Of a DNA stretch of 64,000 nt, positions 30,417-38,719 are shown in pieces; within the stretch, counting starts at the first letter, position 1; the number at the start of each line of letters is the position of its first letter. The stretch lies in the NCBI GenBank assembly GCA_023374025.1, contig SIJG01000010.1, forward strand, positions 1,312,904-1,376,903. Direction: 5' to 3'. The DNA is from Heterodera schachtii (taxonomy: Eukaryota; Nematoda; Chromadorea; Rhabditida; Heteroderidae). The position numbers and the translations under genes were made by a program. The notes beneath the pieces were generated by a model. The model ran no database searches, was not told where the DNA came from, and saw only the letters and a list, made by a program, of their open reading frames with translations.

Positions 30417-33400
30417 ATGAGTGAACTCTTACGAATCACAATCGCACCGATTGTGAAGCGTCTCAAATTGTACATTGAGACGGCTCAGGAAAATCTTACA
30501 AAAGATTTGACTGAGCAAATCAAAACCGATTTGCTCGCAGAGAGACAAAATCTCTGTAGAGCAGTGTCATTGTTGGAAAAAAACAATGACAAGTGGGAGG
30601 CAGTCTTCCACCGAGTTAAAGGTCCTGCTCTTCAGGAAGAAGAGCAGAACTACAAGGACTACAAACCGGAAGGAAAAGCCTTCATGGAATGGGCCGACCA
30701 AGCCCGAGGGCTTGTCGACACCATTGATGGGGCTTTAGGCCTCTCAGAGCAGGGGGATGTCGTTCACCCTGCACAGGTTCAACAACCTGCTCAAAACCCG
30801 CCACAAGTGGTGGTGGCTCCGCAGCGGCATGAAGTGATGCTGCCGCCCATTTCGCTTCCAAAATTCTCGGGTGAGCCCCGAGAATGGCCTTTATTTTGGA
30901 AGCTCTTTGAGACTTCAGTTGAAAGTCTTCAAATTGAAGACTTCAAAAAACACATTTATCTCTTGGGATGTCTTCCCGAGAAGTCAGTTGCTCGTAGAGC
31001 AATTGATTTGTACCCGCCTTCAGATGAAAACTACCCACGAGTGGTAGAAATCCTCAAGAAAAGATTTGGGGATGAGAAGTCAATTGTGGAGACACTCCAA
31101 TCAGAGTTGCTCCACCTTCCAAAACCGTCAGATTCTGTTCAATCTCTGAGGCAGTTCTCAGAGTCAATTGAAAGGATTTGTCAGCAATTATCGGATTTTG
31201 GAGAAAATGAACAGAATAAGTTCATGGCTTCCACGATAAAATCCAAATTGCCATACTATCTCCTCACTCAGGTGGTGGAGAAGGAAATGCGTTCAGGTGG
31301 AACTTTTGATTGTTCCGACCTACGCAAGGCAATCACTTCCATTGTGGAAGTGAAGGAAGAAGTACAAAGATGTACACTAGTCTTCCGGGGGGAAGAAAAA
31401 CCCCGAAATTTTCCTCCTCAAATCCAGAGGAACAATTTCCAAGGGAGAGAAACAGATTTCCCTCCCAACCAATTTCGTCAGGGTCATTGGCGACCCAACA
31501 ACGGACGATCCAACAACGTAAATGACTCTGTGGGGATGATGTCTCCCCAAGTTGACAGATCATTTCTAGCAATGCAAAAGCCACGATTCTCTCAGCGAGA
31601 AACAGGGACAAGACAAATTTGTTCCCTATGTGGTGCAGTGGGACACCCTCCAAGCCGGTGTCCCAAATATTCAACATCAGAAGCACGCAGAAGACGGCTC
31701 GCAAAGCAACGAAAATGTTTCAATTGCCTTTTGAAAGGCCACAAAGCACAAAATTGCAATTCTCCAAGGAGATGCTTGAAATGTGGTGGGAAACACCACT
31801 ACATGATTTGTCGTTATGGAGATACTCCAAAAGTGAGCACTCGCCAAACGACAAAGGAAACGAGGACTGTTCAGAGGAAACAGTCATCCAAACGAAGAGG
31901 AGAGCCTCCTCGTTCAAACAAAACCAATTATTCTAAAATATGCGTTTCCTCTGTTGTAGAGGATAAACCGTCTGAAGGTCATGCTTTCGACGGCAAATCA
32001 ACAAATGGGTTGATAAATGTGGCAAAGAAGTCACATGCACTTTCTACAATGAGTCGTGTCGTGGTCAAAAGGCGTGACCATCAAAGAATGATCGAAAACT
32101 CAGTTGTTTTCGATCAGGCGTGCCAGACGTCTTCCCAATCTAACTTTCATATCGGTGAGCAGAAATCACCGAAATTACCTTCCACGGAAAGGGAATTCTG
32201 TGGAGGTAAAAATAATGGAAAGGTGTTCCATTCAATTTTTTCCATTCGGATCAAAAGAATGGACAACAAATGGGAAGAAATTCTTCCAAATGAAGCAGAG
32301 CAACTAGCCTTATTGTGGGCCTTTTGTCTTTCCATCAGCATAAGCCTGATGGTTCGCTCAATTTTAAGAGTCCTTTCTTTTGGACTTAAAGTCATTGCGT
32401 TGCTAATGACACAATTCAAAGTATCAATACTTTGTTTTGTTATTCAAAAGACGCCTCCCTTTCAACAAAAAAGACAAAGAGAGGCACTCCCTCCATATTG
32501 TACCAAACGCCATATTTTGCGAAAAATGGCCTTTATAGTAATTTTTGCGTGTTTGTTCTACCTTCCAGTTAAGGGGGGAACAGAAACAAGTGCATATCCA
32601 ACAGATCAATGCAATGAGTGTAAACTCATTTGCTCAAACAAAGGTGTTTTGGCAAAAATTCCGAAAGAAATTCGGAAAGTGAAACTTTGTTGTTCTGAAA
32701 ATTGTTACATTCATGAGAATGTACACAAACTCATTCATGAATTTCCAAAAGAAATTCTTCAAGTTATTACGTGGTCTTTAATTCGTAAAGACTACGGTAC
32801 AACGAGTACAGTATTATTAATGCTGTACTTGGCGGGGGGAGAATCCTTCAGATGTGGTGTTGAATCACGTTCCATTCTTCTCCCGGCCTCGAAAAAATTC
32901 TTCAAACATGAGTCACCACGGACTCACAAAAATGACTCATCGAAAATTTTCGATTCAGAGTCTGATCACGTGATTTACGTGATGGATAATCGTATAAAAG
33001 GGTGGGAGATTTCCCACCCAACCACATTTTTCAAATCAGACATAAGGGAAATGCCTATTCCCTTTCGAGAAGGTTCATTCTTCTCGGCTCGTCGGGTGAA
33101 CATACCCGAGAATGCTGAGATCATCAACGATCGCTTTTTTGAGATTGGCGACCCAGAAAGAGACCAGGAGGAGAGAGTTCCTCTCCGACGTGAACCACGC
33201 GTTCATCGTCAAACTGAACAATTGAGCTCATGGATTGAGCGGTCTCATGGATCGCACTGGTATGAGACAATACGGGATCGCCGTATTGTCGATGAGGACC
33301 TTTGCAGAGAGCTTCGTAGAGGAGCCACTCTAATTGGCGAACATTTTGGCAGAGCTGTCGATATTCATTTCGATGGACTCACCTGTTATGGTCCGGAGGG

Positions 33401-33701
33401 TCTATACCTTTCTCCGGGTCTAACAGTTCTTGACCATTTTGTGCGGTTGGGTCTCCAAGTAGACCCATTAACACCGTGCATACAAGAATATGTGGGCTTC
33501 AGCCCTCATGAGGGAGGGATGTTAGTCGATCTTTACCCGATCGAGCTTGTAAGCATCCGACATCGAGTCCGAGTTCGATGGAGAGCTCCAGAGGAGGATG
33601 AACTTAATCCTCCTGCACGTTATCGAGCCCAATCCCCTGATGGGCATCTGGAGAACCGTCCTCAACGTGTGGTCCGACGACGTCCAGTGAACCGATGGTG
33701 A
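30417..33701 (+). CDS. Gag-type polyprotein, 1094 residues
   Basis: N-terminal helical region (1-110); a conserved Gag core near 145-310 (LPKFSGEPREWPLFWKLFE ... RFGDEKSIVETL) of the DUF1759 type found in BEL/Pao elements. Three zinc-knuckle-like motifs at about 402-465: CSLCGAVGHPPSRC, CFNCLLKGHKAQNC and CLKCGGKHHYMIC. Then a Ser-rich basic part, a hydrophobic stretch at about 632-675, a second signal-like stretch near 705-720 followed by a Cys cluster (CNECKLIC ... CCSENC), and a 300-residue C-terminus rich in Arg and acidic residues. The last parts may be relics of an envelope-like or post-integrase region fused in frame after loss of pol; this is inference. The ATG lies in the loop of an 11-bp hairpin. 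The frame is fully open, suggesting selection or youth. Confidence 0.85.
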   Translation: MSELLRITIAPIVKRLKLYIETAQENLTKDLTEQIKTDLLAERQNLCRAVSLLEKNNDKWEAVFHRVKGPALQEEEQNYKDYKPEGKAFMEWADQARGLVDTIDGALGLSEQGDVVHPAQVQQPAQNPPQVVVAPQRHEVMLPPISLPKFSGEPREWPLFWKLFETSVESLQIEDFKKHIYLLGCLPEKSVARRAIDLYPPSDENYPRVVEILKKRFGDEKSIVETLQSELLHLPKPSDSVQSLRQFSESIERICQQLSDFGENEQNKFMASTIKSKLPYYLLTQVVEKEMRSGGTFDCSDLRKAITSIVEVKEEVQRCTLVFRGEEKPRNFPPQIQRNNFQGRETDFPPNQFRQGHWRPNNGRSNNVNDSVGMMSPQVDRSFLAMQKPRFSQRETGTRQICSLCGAVGHPPSRCPKYSTSEARRRRLAKQRKCFNCLLKGHKAQNCNSPRRCLKCGGKHHYMICRYGDTPKVSTRQTTKETRTVQRKQSSKRRGEPPRSNKTNYSKICVSSVVEDKPSEGHAFDGKSTNGLINVAKKSHALSTMSRVVVKRRDHQRMIENSVVFDQACQTSSQSNFHIGEQKSPKLPSTEREFCGGKNNGKVFHSIFSIRIKRMDNKWEEILPNEAEQLALLWAFCLSISISLMVRSILRVLSFGLKVIALLMTQFKVSILCFVIQKTPPFQQKRQREALPPYCTKRHILRKMAFIVIFACLFYLPVKGGTETSAYPTDQCNECKLICSNKGVLAKIPKEIRKVKLCCSENCYIHENVHKLIHEFPKEILQVITWSLIRKDYGTTSTVLLMLYLAGGESFRCGVESRSILLPASKKFFKHESPRTHKNDSSKIFDSESDHVIYVMDNRIKGWEISHPTTFFKSDIREMPIPFREGSFFSARRVNIPENAEIINDRFFEIGDPERDQEERVPLRREPRVHRQTEQLSSWIERSHGSHWYETIRDRRIVDEDLCRELRRGATLIGEHFGRAVDIHFDGLTCYGPEGLYLSPGLTVLDHFVRLGLQVDPLTPCIQEYVGFSPHEGGMLVDLYPIELVSIRHRVRVRWRAPEEDELNPPARYRAQSPDGHLENRPQRVVRRRPVNRW

Positions 33702-33775
33702 AAAGAAACTGATGGATGACGACAACAAAAAGAATGACGACAACAGAATTGTCGCCATCCTCGAGGCCCGGAGAA

Positions 33776-34334
33776 TGTCGCGGAAAGCGACATAAATTCA
33801 TTAATCATTTAATTAGTTTTTGTTCATTAATTTATCAATCAATTTTCTCTCGGTCGCTTTAATTATGAGTCATCCTTTTCCCTTTGCATTCATTTTTCCT
33901 ATGAGTCATCGATCGATTTTTGTGTGTGCATTTGTCCACGTGATTTGCTCCGCCCCCATTGATTTGTGAGGGTATAAAAGCCCGTCCCATTCTCATTCTC
34001 ATCACTTCTTCTCTACCACTCAATTCTTCACTTCTTCTCAGAACCACTTCCACTCACCAAATTATATTTATATTTAATTGAATAAAGAGTAAGAGAAAAG
34101 CTCTTCTCTCAATCTGTAAAAGGGACAATCAGGAGCCCTTTCTTACAGACCATTAATTTGACCCCCGTTGGGTCATTAAGAGAGTTACAGAGAACTCTCA
34201 GTTTCAGTGTCCACATTTGGACATTGAATTCAGCACTTGAATTTTCAACACTGTCCCCGTCGGACAGGGAAAGGAAAGAATTCCCTTGGAGGGAAAGATT
34301 TCCTTTCCAGTGATTTTTTGTCCATTCCGCGACA
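33776..34334 (+). repeat. 3' LTR
   Basis: 559 bp, same as the 5' LTR by eye. A short purine run CGGAGAA precedes it as a possible polypurine tract. Confidence 0.95.
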
Positions 34335-34345
34335 TATATAATGAG

Positions 34346-34441
34346 GTTGAAACGAGGCATAAACTGAACGAAAACTGCAAGCTCAATGCTGTTTTTCATG
34401 GAAAAAAGCGGTTATCCACGGATAAAGCCCTGTGGAATTGA
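34346..34441 (+). CDS. Possible exon just after the retroelement
   Basis: After ATGAG the frame reads VETRHKLNENCKLNAVFHGK, KRLSTDKALWN and stops. Codon content is unlike the AT-rich flanks. It could be a terminal exon of the gene represented by 29336-29472, split off by the retroelement, but the phases do not obviously match. Confidence 0.3.
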   Translation, partial: VETRHKLNENCKLNAVFHGKKRLSTDKALWN

Positions 34442-34755
34442 ACGCTTAATACAACTCATTTATTTTAAATAGCATTATTTTATAAATAAGATTTCTCTTC
34501 AACTTTTGGTTGGGGATTCAAGGAAGGTGTCAAGGCTTTTCAGAGAGTTTATTTATTCCAAATTAAATAAAAGAGACACAAACAATTTTAGGAGAAGACA
34601 ACATCATAAAATTAATACAATTAAAATTCGAATGAATATAAAGGTGGGAAAAAACGGTCACAAATAATTAAACATAATGCCAAACAAATATAAAAATAAA
34701 ATAAGGGTCAAAACAGTCCAACACCCCCAAACAATCAAAAAAGGCGTCCCTGCCT

Positions 34756-34902
34756 TTAGCCTTGAGTTCCTTGAAAACCAAAAGGGGTGGTTCTCTGACA
34801 AATGAGCAGGTCAACGATGATGGGGGCGGCCATCATTTCGGCGATCGGAGTCACGCACTCGCTCAGGTCCGTGCAAATGCCCTTGGTACGGCTGATAGCG
34901 CA
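34756..34902 (-). CDS. Cys-containing terminal exon (CLIP-like spacing)
   Basis: An AATCATCAG acceptor precedes CAISRTKGICTDLSECVTPI, AEMMAAP, a hydrophobic IIVDLLIC, and a Gly/Gln tail before TAA; 49 codons, phase 0. C-x8-C-x5-C with G before the second Cys resembles the first part of CLIP domains, but the final Cys pair is absent. Joined to the exon 35000-34968 by a 65-bp intron. Confidence 0.5.
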   Translation of the reverse strand, partial: CAISRTKGICTDLSECVTPIAEMMAAPIIVDLLICQRTTPFGFQGTQG

Positions 34903-34967
34903 CTGATGATTATTTACAATGGTTGAAATTGATGAAAATTTTTTTTTATAATGCGAAATCCACTAAC

Positions 34968-35000
34968 ATATTTGAATCGTGCTCGGAATTCATGAACCTG
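34968..35000 (-). CDS. 11-codon linker exon upstream of the CLIP-like exon
   Basis: ATCTATAG acceptor, QVHEFRARFKY, GTTAGT donor, phase 0 at both sides. Its size matches the linker exons of the + strand Cys-rich gene. Confidence 0.45.
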
Positions 35001-35056
35001 CTATAGATGAATTGATTTTTAAATAATGATTTATTATTTTATGCATGTTTTATTAG

Positions 35057-35104
35057 TTGATGGCAATTCCGGACGATGATATTTCCTTGATGGAAGATAA
35101 GAAG
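35057..35104 (+). CDS. Possible 16-codon micro-exon
   Basis: TTTTATTAG acceptor, LMAIPDDDISLMEDKK, AAG/GTGAAT donor. Phase 0 and acidic like other linker exons, but on the opposite strand to the neighbouring exons. Confidence 0.35.
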
Positions 35105-35327
35105 GTGAATGAGATAAAATATTATTTTACAAAAATAAGACAAATATTTTTTCTTTCAAAAAAAAATTATAAAACTCCCTAAAGGTTATAGATGAATATT
35201 TTTTTTTATTACTTGCTCAACTTCACCACGAAGGCGAAAAGAAAAATTCGTCTTAAAAGTATTGTGTGTAAAAAAAATGTCATTTTTCCCAGGGCTCGAA
35301 TAAATGAAATGATTTATTACAATAAGT

Positions 35328-36392
35328 CATCAAAAGCAATTATCGAGATATTCGGAAATAGAATTCCGCCGTTCATCTTAATGAAAATATAAAAAACCGT
35401 GAATTTAATAAATTTAAAATGACATAGGGTGTTAATTCGGCATTATAATTGCTTTAATTCCATATCAAATTTGCGTCGGTGATGCGGAACATGACCAATT
35501 GCGATGCGATCAGCAGCAGAGCAAAGACTACGGTAGAAAGTTTGACAAAATAAAAATTATTAATAATATATGGTATTTGAATTCATTGATTTTTATCAAT
35601 CAAAACTGTATTTTTAAAAATAATTGTACTTTTATTTTTAATTGTCAGTTAAATTGTAAATTCTACCTGTTGGCGTTTTGGCATTTGCCACTCTTTTCGC
35701 TGCAGATTTTGGCTATAATATAAATAATTTTAATTTAATTAAGGTTAATGGTTTTAAATTCATTGGGTCAAATCATTAACACAGAGTGTTATTTAAATCT
35801 CAATACCAACGAGGGAAGTGAGACCATTACACAATTGGAATTAGCCTGCTTGAAGAGTTAAATTGTCTCAAATTCGAATGAAAAACCATGCTCTTTCTAT
35901 TGATAGGGTTTTGGAAAAAAATCATTCATTTGAATTATCAGATTTTTCGCCAGCTTTAAATTGAGTAATTGCCGATTAAATATTTTGCTGCTTTAGTTTT
36001 GCGCCGTCAAAAATGTTTTTATTAGAAACGAACAAATTTAACATCCTAAATGTTTTCTCTATTAGCCTTCAAGATTTCAAAAAATTTCATTAGGTTACAA
36101 AGAATTTGGCCAAAAAATTTTAAAAACATAAAAAGCTCGATAACTCATTTTAAATTAAAACTCTTAGGCCAATTAAAAAAACTCACAAGTTAAAAAAGGC
36201 AAATTCTAAACCTCGGTTTACGTGACCGAAGTCTAAGTGTCCGGGCTTTTACGGCTACAATTCGACATCTTCCCGTTGCAAGACTTGGGATGGAAAATGC
36301 GTCTTTTCGGTGCGGGTCGTTACTCAAAAAACCATTAAAATGAAAATTTTTGATAGAAAATTATTCATAACTTCTTCATAATGAATCAAATT
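35328..36392. repeat. Segmental duplication, copy B (cut by gap)
   Basis: Same-orientation match to 2806-3960; lacks about 95 bases present in copy A. Runs directly into the run of N at 36393. Confidence 0.9.
35454..35712 (-). CDS. 3' end of a third Cys-rich family gene
   Basis: Two exons equal to those at 3273-3228 and 3094-3021: linker 35712-35667 (same protein) and tail 35527-35454 (VFALLLIASQLVMFRITDAN, then LIWN and TAA). Both keep phase 1 and an open frame despite nucleotide changes, which supports coding. Upstream exons would lie at or beyond the assembly gap and none is seen right of it. Confidence 0.6.
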
Positions 36393-36899
36393 NNNNNNNN
36401 NNNNNNNNNNNNNNNNNNNNNNNNNNNNNNNNNNNNNNNNNNNNNNNNNNNNNNNNNNNNNNNNNNNNNNNNNNNNNNNNNNNNNNNNNNNNNNNNNNNN
36501 NNNNNNNNNNNNNNNNNNNNNNNNNNNNNNNNNNNNNNNNNNNNNNNNNNNNNNNNNNNNNNNNNNNNNNNNNNNNNNNNNNNNNNNNNNNNNNNNNNNN
36601 NNNNNNNNNNNNNNNNNNNNNNNNNNNNNNNNNNNNNNNNNNNNNNNNNNNNNNNNNNNNNNNNNNNNNNNNNNNNNNNNNNNNNNNNNNNNNNNNNNNN
36701 NNNNNNNNNNNNNNNNNNNNNNNNNNNNNNNNNNNNNNNNNNNNNNNNNNNNNNNNNNNNNNNNNNNNNNNNNNNNNNNNNNNNNNNNNNNNNNNNNNNN
36801 NNNNNNNNNNNNNNNNNNNNNNNNNNNNNNNNNNNNNNNNNNNNNNNNNNNNNNNNNNNNNNNNNNNNNNNNNNNNNNNNNNNNNNNNNNNNNNNNNNN
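36393..36899. other. Assembly gap (507 N)
   Basis: Run of N; its length may be nominal. Base composition changes across it. Confidence 1.
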
Positions 36900-37123
36900 G
36901 CCGTAGATGTAATTTTTCAATTCTGATATGTTCATGTTTACCTAAGTATTTTTGAGATAATTTTAAAATCTTTTATATTAATTAAAATTTGTATTTTCCT
37001 TTATTTTATTTATATTAAAAATAATTTTTTCATGTTAAAATCAACTTTACAGCTTCATTTACTATAGAACTATTAAAAATTTGTATGCTATAAATAAATG
37101 TATAACTTATTGTCAAATTTCAC

Positions 37124-37290
37124 TTCACATTTAATTGTATCGAGGCAATTACTGGTTGTCAAAAGTTGCTGACGGATTTTGACACTTCCCCCAGCTCGGT
37201 AGAGGCAAATTACTTTGGTGCCGTTCGCGATAGAGTTAGTTAGCGCTGTTGAGCATTTGTATAGGATTTGTTGTTTGTTTGAGTTATTCA
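37124..37290 (-). CDS. Possible Cys-containing exon
   Basis: The frame reads MNNSNKQQILYKCSTALTNS, IANGTKVICLYRAGGSVKI, then NCLDTIKCE and a GTGAAA donor-like word. It has four Cys and is richer in G and C than the surrounding desert. It has no recognised family and no second exon. Confidence 0.3.
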
Positions 37291-37941
37291 TTTCTCTTGT
37301 TTTAATTTTATCTCAATTAGGTTATTTTATTTTTCTTGGGAATATTTTATGTTTATTTTTGTGATTATCTTTTTTCACTCCTTTTGTAATAATTTTTCTT
37401 GTTTTTTTTTTGTTCTATTTTGCACAGTTTATTTATTTATATTCTTATAATTTAGTTGCGTATTTGTGCGACCATTTACCAAATAGGATTTTTCATTTTT
37501 CTTTTTCTTATATATCTATAATATGGTTGTCAATTAAATAAAATGTTGTGAAAATGATAATTTACTTTTAATAAATAAAATCATTTCTCATAAATGTATA
37601 GAATCATATTATCATTTATAATTATTAAATGATAAAAAACTCAATAATTATTGATTTTATAGCTTTTCTATTGCAATTAAAGTATTTTTCGTGAACAAAA
37701 TTTTTTGTCATAGTTTTAAATAATTATTATTTACGTTTCACTGCAACAATTGGAATTATTTTTTCGAACTTATTCAGCGTATTGGTTTCGATATTTAATT
37801 ACTTCATTTTATTTCCTAAAAGATAAAAAAAGATTTTCCAACTCTTTATTGTATAAATGCTCATTAATATCTTAAATTTTTTAATAAAGTTTTTATTTTA
37901 ATCATATAATGTTCCAGCAATCTAAACTAGCGGTTGGCAAG

Positions 37942-38468
37942 GCTCCCTGAGAATGCGACACTGGAAAATGCGACACCGGCGAAAAATCCGACAGCGATAG
38001 AAAGTTTTTTATTCCAAGAAAAAATGCGACACTAAGAAAATACGACACCAAACCTAGATTTTAAAAAATATAATTTTATATGTTTTTTGAAGTTTAAGTC
38101 TGGAAAATAAGCATCAGTGCCAAAAAACTTTGTTAAGTGTGGGTAAGTGTTTTTTGTAAGATATTAAAGGGAAAAAGGGGAACAGGTTCGAGTCCGTTCC
38201 AGGGCAAAGATTTTTTAAAAAATTATTTTATACTCATCAATAGCTTTTGAGTGACCAACATTGTATAATTCTATTTCGAAAATTAACAAAGCTTTTTTGG
38301 CACTGATGCTTATTTTCCAGACTTAAACTTCAAAAAGTTTATATTTTAAAAATCTAAGTTTGGTGTCGTATTTTCTTAGTGTCGCATTTTCTTGGAATAA
38401 AAAACTTTCTATCGCTGTCGGATTTTCAACCGGTGTCGCATTTTCCAGTGTCGTATTTACCGGCTCCC
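37942..38468. mobile_element. Fold-back element (GCGACACCGG family) with 9-bp target duplication
   Basis: GTTGGCAAG occurs directly outside both ends (37933-37941, 38469-38477). Arms mirror each other through GCGACACTGGAAAATGCGAC, CGGCGAAAAATCCGACAGCG and AAATACGACACCAAAC-like words. Contains CAGGTTCGAGTCCGTTCC, a tRNA B-box-like word. Mutator-like by target size. Confidence 0.75.
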
Positions 38469-38577
38469 GTTGGCAAGGTATCATAGTTCAAATAATTTTA
38501 TTATTATTATTTTAATGAATCATTTTAAATAATTTTAACTAGCGGGTGCGTGAACCGTCGGATCTGGGACTGGGATA

Positions 38578-38708
38578 AAGCGCTTCGCGCTTCTTGAGCT
38601 TCGCTACCTAGGCTTTAAAGCGATTTAAGTGAAGAAATTTTGAATTTTAAAAAAATTAACAGCGATTTTTAGGCCGCTTCGCGGCCTCGAACGGGCGCTT
38701 TGCGCCCG
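38578..38708. repeat. Three GC-rich 3-nt-loop hairpins
   Basis: AAGCGC-TTC-GCGCTT (38578-38592), AGGCCGC-TTC-GCGGCCT (38671-38687) and CGGGCGC-TTT-GCGCCCG (38692-38708). Stems are perfect. The surroundings are AT-rich. Confidence 0.9.
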
Positions 38709-38719
38709 CTTACATTCTG

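Larger units (their letters stand above)
29758..34334 (+). mobile_element. BEL/Pao-like LTR element without polymerase
   Basis: Two 559-bp LTRs (29758-30316, 33776-34334) look identical by eye, implying recent insertion. They start TGTCGCGGAA and end TTCCGCGACA. Between them is one intact ORF of Gag type. No protease, reverse transcriptase, RNase H or integrase motif exists, so movement must depend on enzymes from another element. BEL/Pao is inferred from the Gag type. Nearly all of the transcribed region is made of short inverted repeats (see findings). Confidence 0.9.
29753..34339. repeat. 5-bp target-site duplication TATAT
   Basis: TATAT stands at 29753-29757 and 34335-34339, directly outside the two LTRs. 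It marks a single retroviral-type integration event. Confidence 0.8.

Noticed and set aside
31333..31704. Secondary frames inside the Gag ORF
   Set aside because: They arise from the main frame; no independent start or domain.
36324..36935. ORFs crossing the run of N
   Set aside because: Artefact of translating N.
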